Source: Plotosus lineatus (taxonomy: Eukaryota > Chordata > Actinopteri > Siluriformes > Plotosidae). From it: a stretch of DNA of 64,000 nucleotides. Numbering within the stretch: position 1 is the first letter of the stretch; each line of letters opens with the position of its first letter. Shown here piece after piece: positions 22,600 through 33,555 of the stretch. Below the pieces are notes generated by a model. That model was not told the DNA's origin. It was given only the letters and a program-made list of their open reading frames with translations, and did not search any database. A program made the position numbers and the translations under genes. The DNA lies in NCBI GenBank assembly GCA_024760905.1, contig CM045729.1, forward strand, positions 10,534,580-10,598,579, in the 5' to 3' direction.

Positions 22600-23170
22600 A
22601 TAGAGAGATCGATAGAGAGAGGGGCCGATTGCTGCAGCCTCTGCTATAAAGCGGAGCTTTGGAGTTTTTACTGGTCTGTCTTGGAGAAGATGGCGCTAAG
22701 CCACGAAGCAAAGCTATGAATTTACCATCTATGTTAATCTATGTTAATCTATGTTCCAATCCTCACCTATGATCACGAGCTTGAGGTAACCAAAATAACA
22801 AGATTGCTTATACAAGTAGATGAAATGAGCTTCTCTCGCAGGGTGGCGGGGCTCTACTTTAGAGATCGGGTGAGAGGCTCAGCCATACAGGGGGAGCTTG
22901 GAGTAGAATCACTGCTCCTCCACGTTGAGAGGAGCCAGTTGAGGTGGCTCAAGCATCTGCTGTGAATGCTTCCCAAACGCCACAGTGGTGTGGTGTTTCG
23001 GGCATGTCCAACCAGAAGAGACCCTGGGGTCCACCTAGAAAAAGCTGGAGGGCTTATGTCTCTCAGCTCATCTGGAAACACCTTGGAGTCCCCAGAGAAG
23101 AGCTGGAGGAAGTAGATGGGGAGAGGGACGTCTGGACCCTCGCGACCCAACCCCAGAATAAGCGGAAGAC
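22600..23170 (+). mobile_element. Rex3 LINE, 3' fragment
   Basis: 5'-truncated and degenerate 3' end of Rex3, aligned with 32980-33530. Readable pieces are MSFSRRVAGLYFRDRVRGSA, GELGVESLLLHVERSQLRWL and FRACPTRRDPGVHLEKAG-type sequence. Several frameshifts. No catalytic domain. Confidence 0.85.
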
Positions 23171-23439
23171 AGGCATGTGACTTTTCTGCGAATTCGCAGA
23201 ATTCTGATTTTTTTTCATTGGCCCAGTTAAAAAAAATAAATAAAAATTTTCCATGCCAAATATGTCTTTTCCACTCTGAGTTTTAACTTGTGTAAATAGG
23301 CATTGTTATCCAGTGTTACTGAACATCAGCGGGAGTCTGTGCTCGTGTAATTTATTTATTTATTTAAGTGACAATGTACAGGAACATTAAGCTCATAGAG
23401 ACAGAGATGTACTGTACCAGATTATAGCTTTATAGCGAG

Positions 23440-23645
23440 TTTCCATCTGTAGTCCCTAATTTAGAATGGCCAATTAACCTACAGTGCATGTCTTTGGATT
23501 GTGGGAGGAAACCAGAGCACCCGGAGGAAACCCACACAAGTACGGGGAGAACATGCAAATTCCACACAGAAACGCCCAGGCCGGGAATCGAACCCGGGCC
23601 TTCTTGCTGTGAGGCGGACGTGCTAACCACTACGCCACCGTGCCG
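23440..23645 (-). mobile_element. SINE-C (DANA/Mermaid-like)
   Basis: Minus-strand copy. The tRNA-like head reads 'cacggtggcgtagtggttag' from 23641, with B-box ggttcgattcc. The core 'ggagtttgcatgttctcc' and 'ggtttcctcccacaatccaa' follows. Confidence 0.85.
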
Positions 23646-23928
23646 TCATTAGCTCATTAATATTGGAAATGTAAAACTATGAATCTGAGACTCGACCGAA
23701 ACGTCTCAGCATCAAGAACAACAAACTTTCTAAGGCAGCCTCCAGAAAGACAGTTCAGGCTGCACAAAAGGAAATAAGAAAATGCCATGCAAAAGCACTA
23801 AACACAAAGAAACATAAATTCAAAAAACGTATGTCATCTATAGCATGTCATGTGTATATTTTGTTTCCAGATTGTGTTTAAAGACAATGACCGTTGATAA
23901 TAGTGTTGTGAGAAAGGACATATCTATA

Positions 23929-25222
23929 CAACACATGAATGCAACAGATAACGGGGTTACTCTCCTCTCAGTTCCGGGCAAGGTCTTTACACAGATCCTA
24001 CTGGACAGGATCCGACAGCAGCTTCTAGCGCACCAGCGCCCTGAACAGTCTGGGTTTACACCGAAGAGGTCCACCGTTGACCGCATCCTGGCGCTCCACG
24101 TCCTATCTGAGCGCTTGCGGGAGTTTGATAGGGGGTTCCTTGCCAAGGCATTCGACTCAGTGGATCGGGAGGCCCGCTGGGGCATACTTCGTCTACGTGG
24201 GATCCCGTCGGCTCTGGTCCGGCTGATATCGTCGCTGTATTCTGGGACAGAGAGTGCTGTGAGGTGTGGGGGCTCCACCTCTGACTTCTTTTCGGTAGAG
24301 ACCGGAGTGAGGCAGGGGTGTGTTCTGGCCCCCACTCTCTTCAGTACTGCAATGGACTGGATCATGGCGGCGGTATCGGGTGAATCAGCCTGCGGTGTGT
24401 CGTTCGGTGAGGTTCGGATTACTGGACTTTGCCGATGACACAGTGATCTTCGCAGAAACGGTGGATGTCCTGACGGAGACTCTCTGTTCGTTGGGTGAGG
24501 AGGCGGAACCGCTTGGTTTGCGAGTCTCCTGGATCAAAACCAAGATCCAGGCTTTCGGCGACCTCTTGGATGCTGCTGTTGACTCGATCACTGTGGATCG
24601 TGAAAGAGTAGAGATCGTGGAGTCTTTCACTTACCTTAGCAGCGTGGTCCATCTTTCCACTGATTGCAGGGCCGAGATCAATCGTTGACTTGGTCTAGCC
24701 TATGGGGTGATGACTCGCTGGACAGGACCGTGTGGCGGTCGAGGTATCTGAGCAGGCGGATGAAAGCCTGAGTCTTTTGCTCCCTTGTGCTCCCTGTCTT
24801 GCTCTACTCAAGCGAGACATGGACGCTCATGGTGACAACTGGACTCCTTTGTTACAACTTCCATTCGCCGCATGTTCGGATACCGCTGGTGGGACTTTGT
24901 TACAAACCAAAAGGTGCTCGGGGATGGTAAGAGTAATCTGCTTGATCCGCGACCGTCAGCTGCACTACGATGGGTATTTGGCGCGTTTCCCGCCTTCGGA
25001 CCCAGCGCACCGGATCCTGTCCGTTCGGGATCCTAGGGGCTGGAGCCGATCGCGGGGACGACCACATGCGACGTGGTTGTCGCAGCTGAGGGTTGCCCTG
25101 CCTGGGGTATGGGCCCTGTGCAGGCCTGGTCGATTGCCAGGAGACGGCTGGATGAGTGGAGGCGGCTGGTGGATGCAGCGAAGTGCCGTCCCGGCGCATG
25201 CCCTCATACCTGACATGACCTT
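23929..25222 (+). mobile_element. 5'-truncated LINE (clade unassigned)
   Basis: Flanked by an 11-bp target duplication ACATATCTATA (23918-23928 and 25223-25233); the empty site is at about 48278-48288. RT motifs are NGVTLLSVPGKVFTQILLDR, EQSGFTPKRSTVDRILALH, FLAKAFDSVDREARW, VETGVRQGCVLAPTLFSTAM and, after a frameshift at 24425, FADDTVIFAETVDVL. The C-terminal zinc-knuckle region is present but full of stops after 24688. I recognise it as a common teleost APE-type LINE family but cannot name its clade with confidence. Inactive. Confidence 0.88.
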
Positions 25223-25483
25223 ACATATCTATAAGAGTGACTATTTGATTTGTGACTGTGACACTTTTGTTAGTGATGGAATCACACATGATAAACCCAC
25301 AAGTGGAGGTCCAGTATGTATATGGAAATTAGAAATTAAACTTTCTAGAGCTCTTTCAGTGTCATGAAATGGTATTTTTCCCCCTTCTGAAATGCTTAAA
25401 ACCGAGGAGCAGACCCCTGGCTGATTTTCAGATATTTTGGTCATGGCCAAATCACATGCCTCTGAAAATGATGATGATATAAA

Positions 25484-25504
25484 TAAATAAATATATATAT
25501 ATAA

Positions 25505-25572
<68 letters not shown>
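25484..25572. repeat. (TA)n microsatellite
   Basis: About 35 ta units with two taaa interruptions; the paralogous site at 48820-48836 has only a few. An L2-type tail fragment follows to about 25660. Confidence 0.9.
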
Positions 25573-25573
<1 letters not shown>

Positions 25574-26150
25574 TTTTCGGAACCACTTAATCCTAATTAG
25601 GGTCACGGTGGGGCAGATAGCAGAGTACACCCTGAACAGCTCACCAGGACATCACAGTGCCATTACAAACATATATAAATATACAATGAAGACCATCTTT
25701 AATTTCCAATTTGTGTAAAAAAACCTCTTCTGTTATTTGCTGATGTCCACCTAAAATTAATAATGTGAAACAACTTTTGGACTATTAACAACAACAACAA
25801 CAACGGCAAAACAGCGAGGTAAGCCCGCTGGAACCAGAGAATTTACCGAATCAGTGAGGAAAGAGTGAAAAAGAGAGATAGGATGAGAGAAAAGGTTTTG
25901 ATTGGAGAGAATTTTGAGATGACACATTGTGAAAGACGCGCACGTTGCGGGGTTAGTGTGTTAACTGTGACATCACCACGCAAACTCGATGAGCAAATTT
26001 GCACCAAAACAATTTAATTTAGAGTTCTTAACTTTGAGCAAACACACAGCCACAGTAAAGCACAACAATTCCTCGTTTTTTCCCCAACTGAGAGAGAAGA
26101 GAGCTTCTGTGTGTGAGAGCTTCTGTGTGTGTGTGTGTGTGTGTGTGCAC

Positions 26151-26287
26151 CTCGGGGAATGACTTTGATGTACATCAGGGTTCTTCCAGCGTTGGCTCTG
26201 ACCTCTTTGTCTTCATCAGAGAGTAGCTTTACCAACACAGGGACAACGTTCACCTCGCACACCTTTACCTTCCCCTCAGTGGGGACA
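26151..26287 (-). pseudogene. rsph14: rsph14-like exon (L1 copy, in frame)
   Basis: 137 bp with acceptor AG and donor GT. Read on the minus strand it encodes VPTEGKVKVCEVNVVPVLVK and LLSDEDKEVRANAGRTLMYI, an armadillo repeat. The frame is intact here, while the paralogous exon 50100-50234 has a 2-bp deletion. The last exon is deleted from this segment and the preceding exon is reduced to 52 bp, so the locus cannot make the protein. Confidence 0.7.
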
Positions 26288-26394
26288 CTGGACGAGGAAC
26301 AATCGTTAAAAGAGGATGAGAAGCAGACGGTTTTTAAAGGTAGTAAAATAAAGAAGTGGAGAGATCGATGAGAAGTGGAGGAGAAGAAGAGGAT

Positions 26395-26421
26395 AAAAGA
26401 AAAGAGAGATTAAAAAGAAAG

Positions 26422-26452
<31 letters not shown>

Positions 26453-26850
26453 CAGTGAGAGTGCGAGAGAGTTTGCATGAGAAAGCGTGCACGTGCATGT
26501 GTGAGTGAGTGAGAGGAAGACACGGAGATACAGCGAAAGATGTATATAAAGAAAGAAAGAGAGATATACAGAGAGAGCAAGAGAGAGTCTGTGAGAAAGA
26601 GAGTGCAGGAGAGGTGAGGGAGAAGGAGCTAGAAAGAGTGAGTGTGTGTGAGAGAAAGACAGGGAGGGACAGTGTAAAAGGAGATATGGAGAGACAATGT
26701 GAAAGAGGGAAGGAGGCATAGAGAAAGAGTGCATGTGCATGTGTAAGGGAAAGAGAGAGTGCAAAAATCAGTGAGAGGGAGGGGGGAGAGGAAGAGGGAG
26801 AGGCAGAGGGGGAGGAGAGAGAGAGAGAGAGAGAGAGAGAGCACGAGAAA
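26395..26850. repeat. GA-rich imperfect repeat
   Basis: Purine-rich (GAGA/GAAAGA) stretch inside the rsph14-like intron. Paralogue at 50310-50730. It creates long open frames rich in Ser/Leu or Arg/Glu that are not genes. Confidence 0.9.
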
Positions 26851-26881
26851 AAGAGGTGTGTCAGTGGTGGGTGGAGCTCAC

Positions 26882-26933
26882 CTGACAACCATGATAGCAG
26901 AGGAGGCAGTGCGGCGGATGGGTGGAGACAGGT
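26882..26933 (-). pseudogene. rsph14: rsph14-like exon 3' end
   Basis: Encodes the end of the exon found complete at 50755-51020 (RRTASSAIMVV) and keeps the donor site. It is cut at about 26933, where SINE-A sequence starts. Confidence 0.65.
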
Positions 26934-26936
26934 CAC

Positions 26937-27160
26937 CGTCACTGTCCCCCCAGTGCTCTAACTGGGTTATCAAAGGCTGGCCATGTCGCTCTCCCTGCCT
27001 GTCGTGTGAGGTTCATGTAAAAGAACCATTGCTGACTTTCGACAAGAGGAGCTGCATCGCAACCAAGTATGTTTCTGCCCTACGATGGCCTGGTGCGAGC
27101 TTTTCAGGGTGCCCGCCCCTCTCTGTGACCTTAACTAGGATTGAGTGGTTCAAAAACTGA
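26937..27160 (+). mobile_element. SINE-A with L2-like tail, head missing
   Basis: Begins inside the body at 'cactgtccccccagtgctc' and runs into an L2-like tail ending 'gaatgaatgaatg'. Confidence 0.8.
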
Positions 27161-27265
27161 ATGAATGAATGTAGAATTCATGAGAATTCATGCAGAATAA
27201 AATCACGGCATTCATTAGTATTGATGTCTAGAAAGTTCTAAATTATATATAACAGTATATATTAT

Positions 27266-30079
27266 CAGTGTTCATTTTTGCTCAAGAAAGTTATGAGTCC
27301 CAGGGACTCGCAGGTTGGGAAAGTATGAGTCCAAATGCAATAGTAATGAGTCCTGTCAAATAACGGAAAAGATTCGCCCGAAAATGTATAGAACTTCAAA
27401 TAGATCATTGCCAACACAAAGTTCATTCAATCATTTTATGAAAAGTTTATTAGGTTCACAGATAAAAACAAAAATTAAAAACTTAGAAGTTATCACTGAC
27501 TATGATATAAAAAAACATTAAAACAAAATTTAAATACTTTGAAGTCATCACAGAAAAAATAATACTGTTTTAACTTTCACTCATTCATTAAAAATGCTAG
27601 AAAATGCTGACAGTGACTGAATAATTCATCAAGTATTTATATGTTGTCATATATCCTCCTGTGTTTAGTATTTTTCCACACATGAAGAGCTTTGTGCAGA
27701 TCCAGCTTTCCTACAAGCTGAATCTTCATCAGTTTGTCCTGCATGTTCACATTGAGTCTGTTCCTCTTCTTGGTAAGGATTTTGTTTTGGATTGAAAATC
27801 CCCGCTCGCATCCTGCTGTATGGATGGCAGATGTCATTGCCAACTGGGCCAGGTAAATCATGTTGGGAAAATCCTCCTTATGATATGTGACAATGTTCTG
27901 CCAAAGCAAGGTTATATTTTGTCGAGGATATTGCTCAGCATTGACTACTTCTTTAAGGAGAGACCATTCTCTTTTTGTCTCAGAAGGAGAAATCTTGGGG
28001 GCAGATGTTGTTCTGTGCTGTGAATAATCCTCTTCTGTCCATTGTTTCACCTTTTCTTGGCCATAATGCTCACACAGAGCTTCAATTTCCTTCTTGCCGT
28101 ATTCTTTCCTTTGCGCAGCATTCATTGTACCCAAGGCTCTCATCCCAAGCACTGAAAACGCATAGATGAGGTCGTTCTCAGGAAAACGTTCTTGATGTTG
28201 GTAATCATTTCATCCACAAAGTCTCCAGTCAGCTTTTTCAAATTGAAGTTTGGTGTCTTTGAGACTTTGTGGTGATGTTTGAACAATCCAGTTTCTAGAT
28301 CTTCATCCAGTTTCCTCAAATGCTGTGTTGTAAGGGATTTTACTTCTTCTAATTCTTCTATACATTGTGTCAGTTTCACATTGATCAGGAAATGTCCACA
28401 TTTTCTTTTGAAAAAATTGTGAAAGTTTGGTGACGGGGTTCATAGCATCCATCAACATGTAGGTGATTGCTACAAATTTCTCTGTAGCAATCCGTTTGTG
28501 CAGGCCAACACTCTTTGGGTCCTTTGATGGATCACAGTCTCGCATGTAAATAAACAATGATTCTAATGTCCTGAACACAACTGACAGTGCTGAAAAATAG
28601 GAGAGCCATCGCACTGCATGGACTTCTTTAATCTTGAGAATCGGCTCGTCCAGAATCATTTGAATGTCATGAAGTGCTGCCTCTCTCTTGCTGCTCCCCT
28701 TGAAGTAGTAAAATAACGACGTGAGGGTCTCCTGGTGCTGTGCAAGTGCTGGAATTTGTGCTGCTGCCTGGGATGTCCAGAGAGCAAGACGGTGGGCCAT
28801 ACAGTGCACATTTGTAAGGTGAGGATTCTTGTTTCTCAGTAAGGCAGCAATACCATTTTTGCTGCCAGTCATCACTGTTGCTCCATCACTTCCTAGTGAC
28901 ATAACAGTGCTCATTTTTATGCCCTTGTCTTCTAGTGTATTTTCTACAGCCTTTGCAATACCCCTGCCCGACGAATCTTTGCATTCCACATTGCATAGGT
29001 AGTGTGTTTCCGGTTTCATGCTTTTCTCATCAATTATTTGTGTGTACATTACCATTCTTTTAACATTTGTTATGTCCGTACTCTCATCAATCATAATTGT
29101 CACTGCTGGTGATTTACTAATTTTCTCCTCTATTTCGTTATCAACTACAACAGCCAAACTATCCAAGAGTTCAGATGCAGTGAAGTAAGAATCGTAGCTG
29201 AAGTGCTTTTTCAACAATTGTAGATCAGCCACATCAAGATCATGCATGAGATCAATAACAGATTTGAATTTTCGCATGGGTATATCCTCGTTTGTCATCC
29301 ATTGAACAATTTTTAATAGTGCCAGAATTGCGCGATCTTGCTTTCCTTCACACTTACTTACGTAATTTTTCCGATCCTGCTGTAACTTCGGTATATCCAT
29401 TGCTAATTTGTGAGCACTGAGATCCGCATGTCTCGATAAGGTTGTGTTCTGAAAATTGCGATTTTTAGTCACTTTGTTCATGCCATTAACTTTGTTGTGT
29501 TCCGTGCATACACTACAGTACATAAAATCCTCGTCGTTGTCGTTCTCTACATATCGCAACCACGTGTAAAGTTTGAGCCAGTGTTGCTGAAACGATAGCT
29601 TTATTCGTGGGTTGTCTGCGCATTTTTGCTCTTCAGCAGAGAGATTGTCTTTATCCGTGTTTGCATCTTTGTTCATTGAGAAAAATTGCTTAATCTACGC
29701 TGATTTTCGTCGACTTTGAATACTTTTTCGGAGGCATGTTGCACGTTAAACACTCGAGAACTAGCGGAAATGAATGAACACTGGCGAGCAGACGAAATCA
29801 CGTGAGCAGACGAAATCTCGCGAGAGGATCCCGATTCGATATCTCGAAAGCGCAGAAGGCAAAACTCGCACTCGGAAAGGTAAACAAATATGGCGGTATT
29901 GTCAAAGCATCGACCGATTTCGCAAGATATTTTGGCAAATATTTCTGTTTTGGGACAATGTTACATAAATTGATGAAAAATATTAATGAGTCCGGCGGAC
30001 GCACATTGGTTTGACACCATGCCTCCCTACGGATTTTCATGCGTCAGGGACGCAAGGACGCACGCAAATGTGAACACTG
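27266..30079 (-). mobile_element. hAT DNA transposon, 2.8 kb
   Basis: Ends are CAGTGTTCATTTTTGC at 27266 and, on the complement, CAGTGTTCACATTTGC at 30079. Flanking 8-mers are tatattat and tattatta, so the target duplication is not exact. The only gene is the transposase on the minus strand. No copy of this element is seen elsewhere in the window. Confidence 0.87.
27637..29676 (-). pseudogene. hAT transposase with two frameshifts
   Basis: Starts at ATG 29676. The N-terminal part has a BED/TTF-like region (MYCSVCTEHNK, then LSRHADLSAHKLAM). The catalytic core shows TIMIDESTDITNVKRMVMYT (first Asp), SLGSDGATVMTGSKNGIAAL (second Asp) and VHCMAHRLAL. The frame is open for 457 codons to 28303, but true coding shifts frame near 28400 at an A-run (KLTQCIEELEEVKSLTTQHL) and again near 28190. 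The last part (28152-27637) contains the hAT C-terminal dimerisation motif AGCERGFSIQNKILTKKRNR. It resembles the ZNF862/KIAA1586-type branch. With two small lesions it is young but probably inactive. Confidence 0.88.
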
Positions 30080-30138
30080 TATTATTATAAACAAGTTACA
30101 TTTTTAAAAATATTTTCAGAAGAATAAGATTTTAAAAC

Positions 30139-33100
30139 TGATGGTGGTATCTCTTCACCTCACGCACCAAATCAGGCTCCTTTCCAGCCAGAGAGGTGAC
30201 ATTCCATGTCCCGAAGGTCAGAGTAAGTAGCCGAGGATCAGTCCGACAGAACCCATGCCTTTGGCTGCCACCCAACTCGCACTGCACCCGACCCCTAAAA
30301 CTCCTCCCACGGGTGGTGGGTCCATGGGAGGGCGGACCCATGTCTCCTTTTCGGGCTGAGCCTGGCCAGGCTCCATGGGCATAAGCCCGACCACCAGGCG
30401 CTCGCCTTCGAGCCCCTCCCCTGGGCCTGGCTCCAGGAGGGAACCCCGGTGACCCGCGTCCGGGCAAGGGAGACTGATTCCTGTGTTGTCTCGTGTCTTA
30501 GAGGTTTGTTTTGAATCGCACTTTGTCTGGACCTTCACCCCGGACCTGTTTGCCTTGGGTGACCCTACCAGGGGCATTTGCCCCCGACAACATAGCTCCT
30601 AGGATCATTAGGTCATGCAAACCCCTCCACCACGATAAGGTGGCGATTCAAGGAGGGTCACCTCTCTGGCGGGAAAGGAGCCTGATTTGGTGGAGATACC
30701 GAGTAGATATAGTCGGGCTCACCTCAACGCATAGCTTGGGCTCTGGAACCATCCATCTCGAAAGAGGCTGGACCTTCTTCTATTCGGGAGTTGCTCATGG
30801 GGAGAGGCGGCGAGCCGGTGTGGGTATTCTTGTTGCCCCCCGTCTCGGTGCCCAAATGTTGGGGTTCTTCCCGGTTGACGAAAGGGTAGCTTCCCTCCGT
30901 CTTCGGGTGGGGGGAAGGGTCCTGACTGTTATTTGTGCTTATGCACCAAATGACAGTTCAGAGTACCCACCCTTTTTGGAGTCTTTGGGGGGGGGGGGTT
31001 GGAGAACGCTCCCTCGGGAGACTCGCTCGTTGTCTTGGGAGACTTCAACGCCCATGTGGGCAACGATACTGTGACCTGGAAGGGTGTGATCGGTAGGTAC
31101 GGCCTCTCCAGTCTGAATCCGAATGGTGTGTCGTTGTTGGACTTCTGTGCTCGTCATAGTTTGTCTATCACGAACACCATGTTCGAACATAAGGGTGTCC
31201 ATAAGTGCACTTTCACCAGGATACCCGAGGTCGCAGTTCGATGATTGACTTTGTAGTCATGTCATTGGACTTGCGACCATATGTTCTGGACACTCGGGTG
31301 AAGAGAGGAGCTGAGCTGTCTACCGATCACTACCTGGTGGTGAGTTGGCTTCGGTGGTGTGGGAGGTTGCCTTCCAGACCTGGCAGGCCCAAGACTGTAA
31401 TCAGGGTCTGCTGGGAACGTTTGGCGGAGCCCCCTGTCCAAGAGGCCTTTAACTCCCACCTCCGGCAGAGCTACAACCACGTTCCGGAGGAGGCGGGGGA
31501 CATGGAATCCGAATGGGCCATGTTTCGTGCCTCCATTGCTGAGGCGGCAGCCCATAGCTGTGGCCGTAAGGTCGTCGGTGCTTGTCGTGGCGGTAATCCC
31601 CGAACCCGGTGGTGGACACCTGCGGTGAAGGGGGCCGTCCAGCTGAAGGAGGCCTATCGGGTTTTATTAGCCTGTGGGACTCCTGAGGCAGCAAACGGTC
31701 CCGGCGGGCCAACCGTGCTGCAGCCGAGGCTGTCGCAGATGCAAAATCTCGGGCGTGGGAGGAGTTCGGTGAGGGCCTGGAGAGTGATTATCGGTTGGCC
31801 TCAAAGGTTCTGGGCCACCATCCGACGCCTCAGGAGGGCGAAGCAGTTCTTCACAAACACTGTTTACGGTGGAGGTGGGGAGCTGCTTACCTTGACTGGG
31901 GATGTTGTTGAGAGGTGGAGGGAATACTTTGAGGACCTTCTCAATCCCACCAACATGCCCTCCGTGGAAGAGGAAGACCCTGGGGGTTCGGGTGAGGGTC
32001 CGCCCATCACTGGAGTGGAGGTCACTGAGGTTGTCAAAAGCTCCTCGGTGGTCGAGCTCCGGGGTTGGACGAGATCCGCCCGGAATATCTCAGGGCTCTG
32101 GATGTTGTCGGACTGTCTTGGTTGACACGTCTCTGCAACATCGTGTGGTCATCGGGGACTGTACCTCTGGATTGGCAAACTGGGGTGGTGGTCCCAATTT
32201 TTAAGAAGGGGGACCGGAGGGTGTGTTCCAATTATCGGGGAATTACACTCCTCAGCCTACCTGGGAAAGTCTATGCAGGGGTACTGCAGAGGAGGATCCG
32301 ACCGATAGTCGAACCTCGGATTCAGGAGGAACAATGGGGTTTTCGTCCTGGCCGCAGCACTCTTGACCAACTCTATACGCTCCACAGGATTCTGGAGGGG
32401 GCATGGGAGTTTGCCCAATCTGTCCACATGTGCTTTGTGGATTTGGAGAAGGCTTTCGACCGTGTCCCTCGAAAGATCTTGTGGGGCGTGCTCCGAGAAT
32501 ACGGCGTTCCGGATCCGTTGCTACGAGCTATTCGGTCGCTGTATCACCGGAGCCAGAGTTTGGTCCGTATTGGTAACAGCAGGTCGGATTCGTTTCCAGT
32601 GGGAGTTGGAGTTCGCCAAGGCTGTCCTTTGTCACCGATTCTGTTCATAATTTTTATGGACAGAATTTCTCGGTGCAGTCGAGGCGATGAGGGGTTCTGG
32701 TTTGGAGGCTATCGGATATCGTCTCTGCTTTTTGGGGATGATGTTGTCCTTTTGGCTTCATCAAGTCGGGCCCTCCAGCTCTCATTGGAGCGATTCGCAG
32801 CTGAGTGCGAAGCAGCCGGGATGAAGATCAGTACCTCCAAGTCCGAGGCCATGGTTCTCAGTCGGACAATGGTGGAATGCACCCTCCGGGTCGGGAATGA
32901 GGTCCTGCACCAAGTGGAGGAGTTTAAGTATCTTGGGGTCTTGTTTACGAGTGAGGGAAGGATGGAGCGAGAGATCGACAGACGGATCGCTGCAGCCTCT
33001 GCTGTTAAGCGGTGCCTGTACCGGTCCGTTGTGGTGAAAAAGGAGCTGAGCCGCAAGGCGAAGATCTCAATTTACCAGTCGATCTACGTTCCAACCCTCA

Positions 33101-33542
33101 CCTATGGTCACGAGCTTTGGGTAATGACCGAAAGAACAAGATCACGGATACAAACGGCTGAAATGAGCTTTCTTCGCCGGGTGGCGGGGTTCTCCCTTAG
33201 AGATAGGGTGAGAAGCTCCGCCATCCGGGGAGAGCTCGGAGTAGATCCGCTGCTCCTCCGCATTAAGAGGGGCCAGTTGAGGTGGCTCGGGCATCTGGTC
33301 AGAATGCTCCCCGGACGCCTCCCTGGTGTGGTGTTTCGGGCATGTCCAACCGGGAAGAGACCCCGGGGTCGACCTAGAACACGCTGGAGGGACTATGTCT
33401 CTCAGCTTGTCTGGGACCGCCTCGGTGTCCCCCCGGAAGAGTTGGAGGAAGTAGCTCGGGAGAGGGATGTCTGGACCTCTTTGCTAAGGTTGCTGCCCCG
33501 GCGACCCGACCCTGGACTAAGCGGAAGAAGATGATGATGATG
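30139..33542 (+). mobile_element. Rex3 LINE with inverted 5' end
   Basis: Flanked by the 13-bp target duplication AAGATTTTAAAAC (30126-30138 and 33543-33555). Bases 30139-30656 are the element's 5' end in reverse orientation; bases 30657-33542 are in forward orientation and end in gatgatgat. Compare the collinear copy at 52528-55785. The Rex3 assignment rests on the RT sequence and on bases 32172-32191 and 32618-32638 closely matching the Rex3 PCR primer sites as I remember them. Rex3 belongs to the RTE clade. Confidence 0.92.
32065..33534 (+). CDS. Rex3 reverse transcriptase ORF
   Basis: 489 open codons. RT motifs in order are GVVVPIFKKGDRRVCSNYRG, FRPGRSTLDQLYTLHRILEG, FVDLEKAFDRVPRKILWGVL, GVRQGCPLSPILFIIFMDRI and the catalytic box SSLLFGDDVVLLASS. 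Further on are EEFKYLGVLFTSEGRMEREI and the C-terminal segment QLRWLGHLVRM followed by GKRPRGRPRTRWRDYVS. The upstream endonuclease is in other frames ([13 protein letters not shown] near 31030; SMIDFVVMS near 31240), so the whole element is not translatable as one protein. Transposon gene, not a host gene. Confidence 0.85.
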   Translation: MDEIRPEYLRALDVVGLSWLTRLCNIVWSSGTVPLDWQTGVVVPIFKKGDRRVCSNYRGITLLSLPGKVYAGVLQRRIRPIVEPRIQEEQWGFRPGRSTLDQLYTLHRILEGAWEFAQSVHMCFVDLEKAFDRVPRKILWGVLREYGVPDPLLRAIRSLYHRSQSLVRIGNSRSDSFPVGVGVRQGCPLSPILFIIFMDRISRCSRGDEGFWFGGYRISSLLFGDDVVLLASSSRALQLSLERFAAECEAAGMKISTSKSEAMVLSRTMVECTLRVGNEVLHQVEEFKYLGVLFTSEGRMEREIDRRIAAASAVKRCLYRSVVVKKELSRKAKISIYQSIYVPTLTYGHELWVMTERTRSRIQTAEMSFLRRVAGFSLRDRVRSSAIRGELGVDPLLLRIKRGQLRWLGHLVRMLPGRLPGVVFRACPTGKRPRGRPRTRWRDYVSQLVWDRLGVPPEELEEVARERDVWTSLLRLLPRRPDPGLSGRR

Positions 33543-33555
33543 AAGATTTTAAAAC

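Larger units (their letters stand above)
23735..26935. repeat. Paralogous segment L1 (rsph14 side)
   Basis: Aligns with 48099-50815. It lacks the SINE-B of the other copy and the terminal rsph14 exon: sequence jumps from the equivalent of 49680 to that of about 50030 at 26078. It contains a LINE (23929-25222) that the other copy lacks. Confidence 0.8.

Noticed and set aside
26306..26942. Long open frames rich in Leu/Ser or Arg/Glu over 26300-26950 and 50210-50680
   Set aside because: They come from the GA-rich repeat read on either strand. There are no domains, and the frames are not conserved between the two paralogous stretches.
29774..30014. Small plus-strand frames at 29774-30014
   Set aside because: Inside the non-coding end of the hAT element, opposite to its transposase. 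No support as a gene.
30132..30577. Open frames over 30130-30580 and 52609-52968 as a Gly/Pro-rich host protein
   Set aside because: Both lie in the 5' leader of Rex3 copies (one inverted) and are shared only because the element is repeated.
32034..33542. Idea that the reverse transcriptases here form a domesticated or retron-like defence system
   Set aside because: All RT genes have clear LINE context (endonuclease, target duplications, repeated copies) and no associated effector gene.
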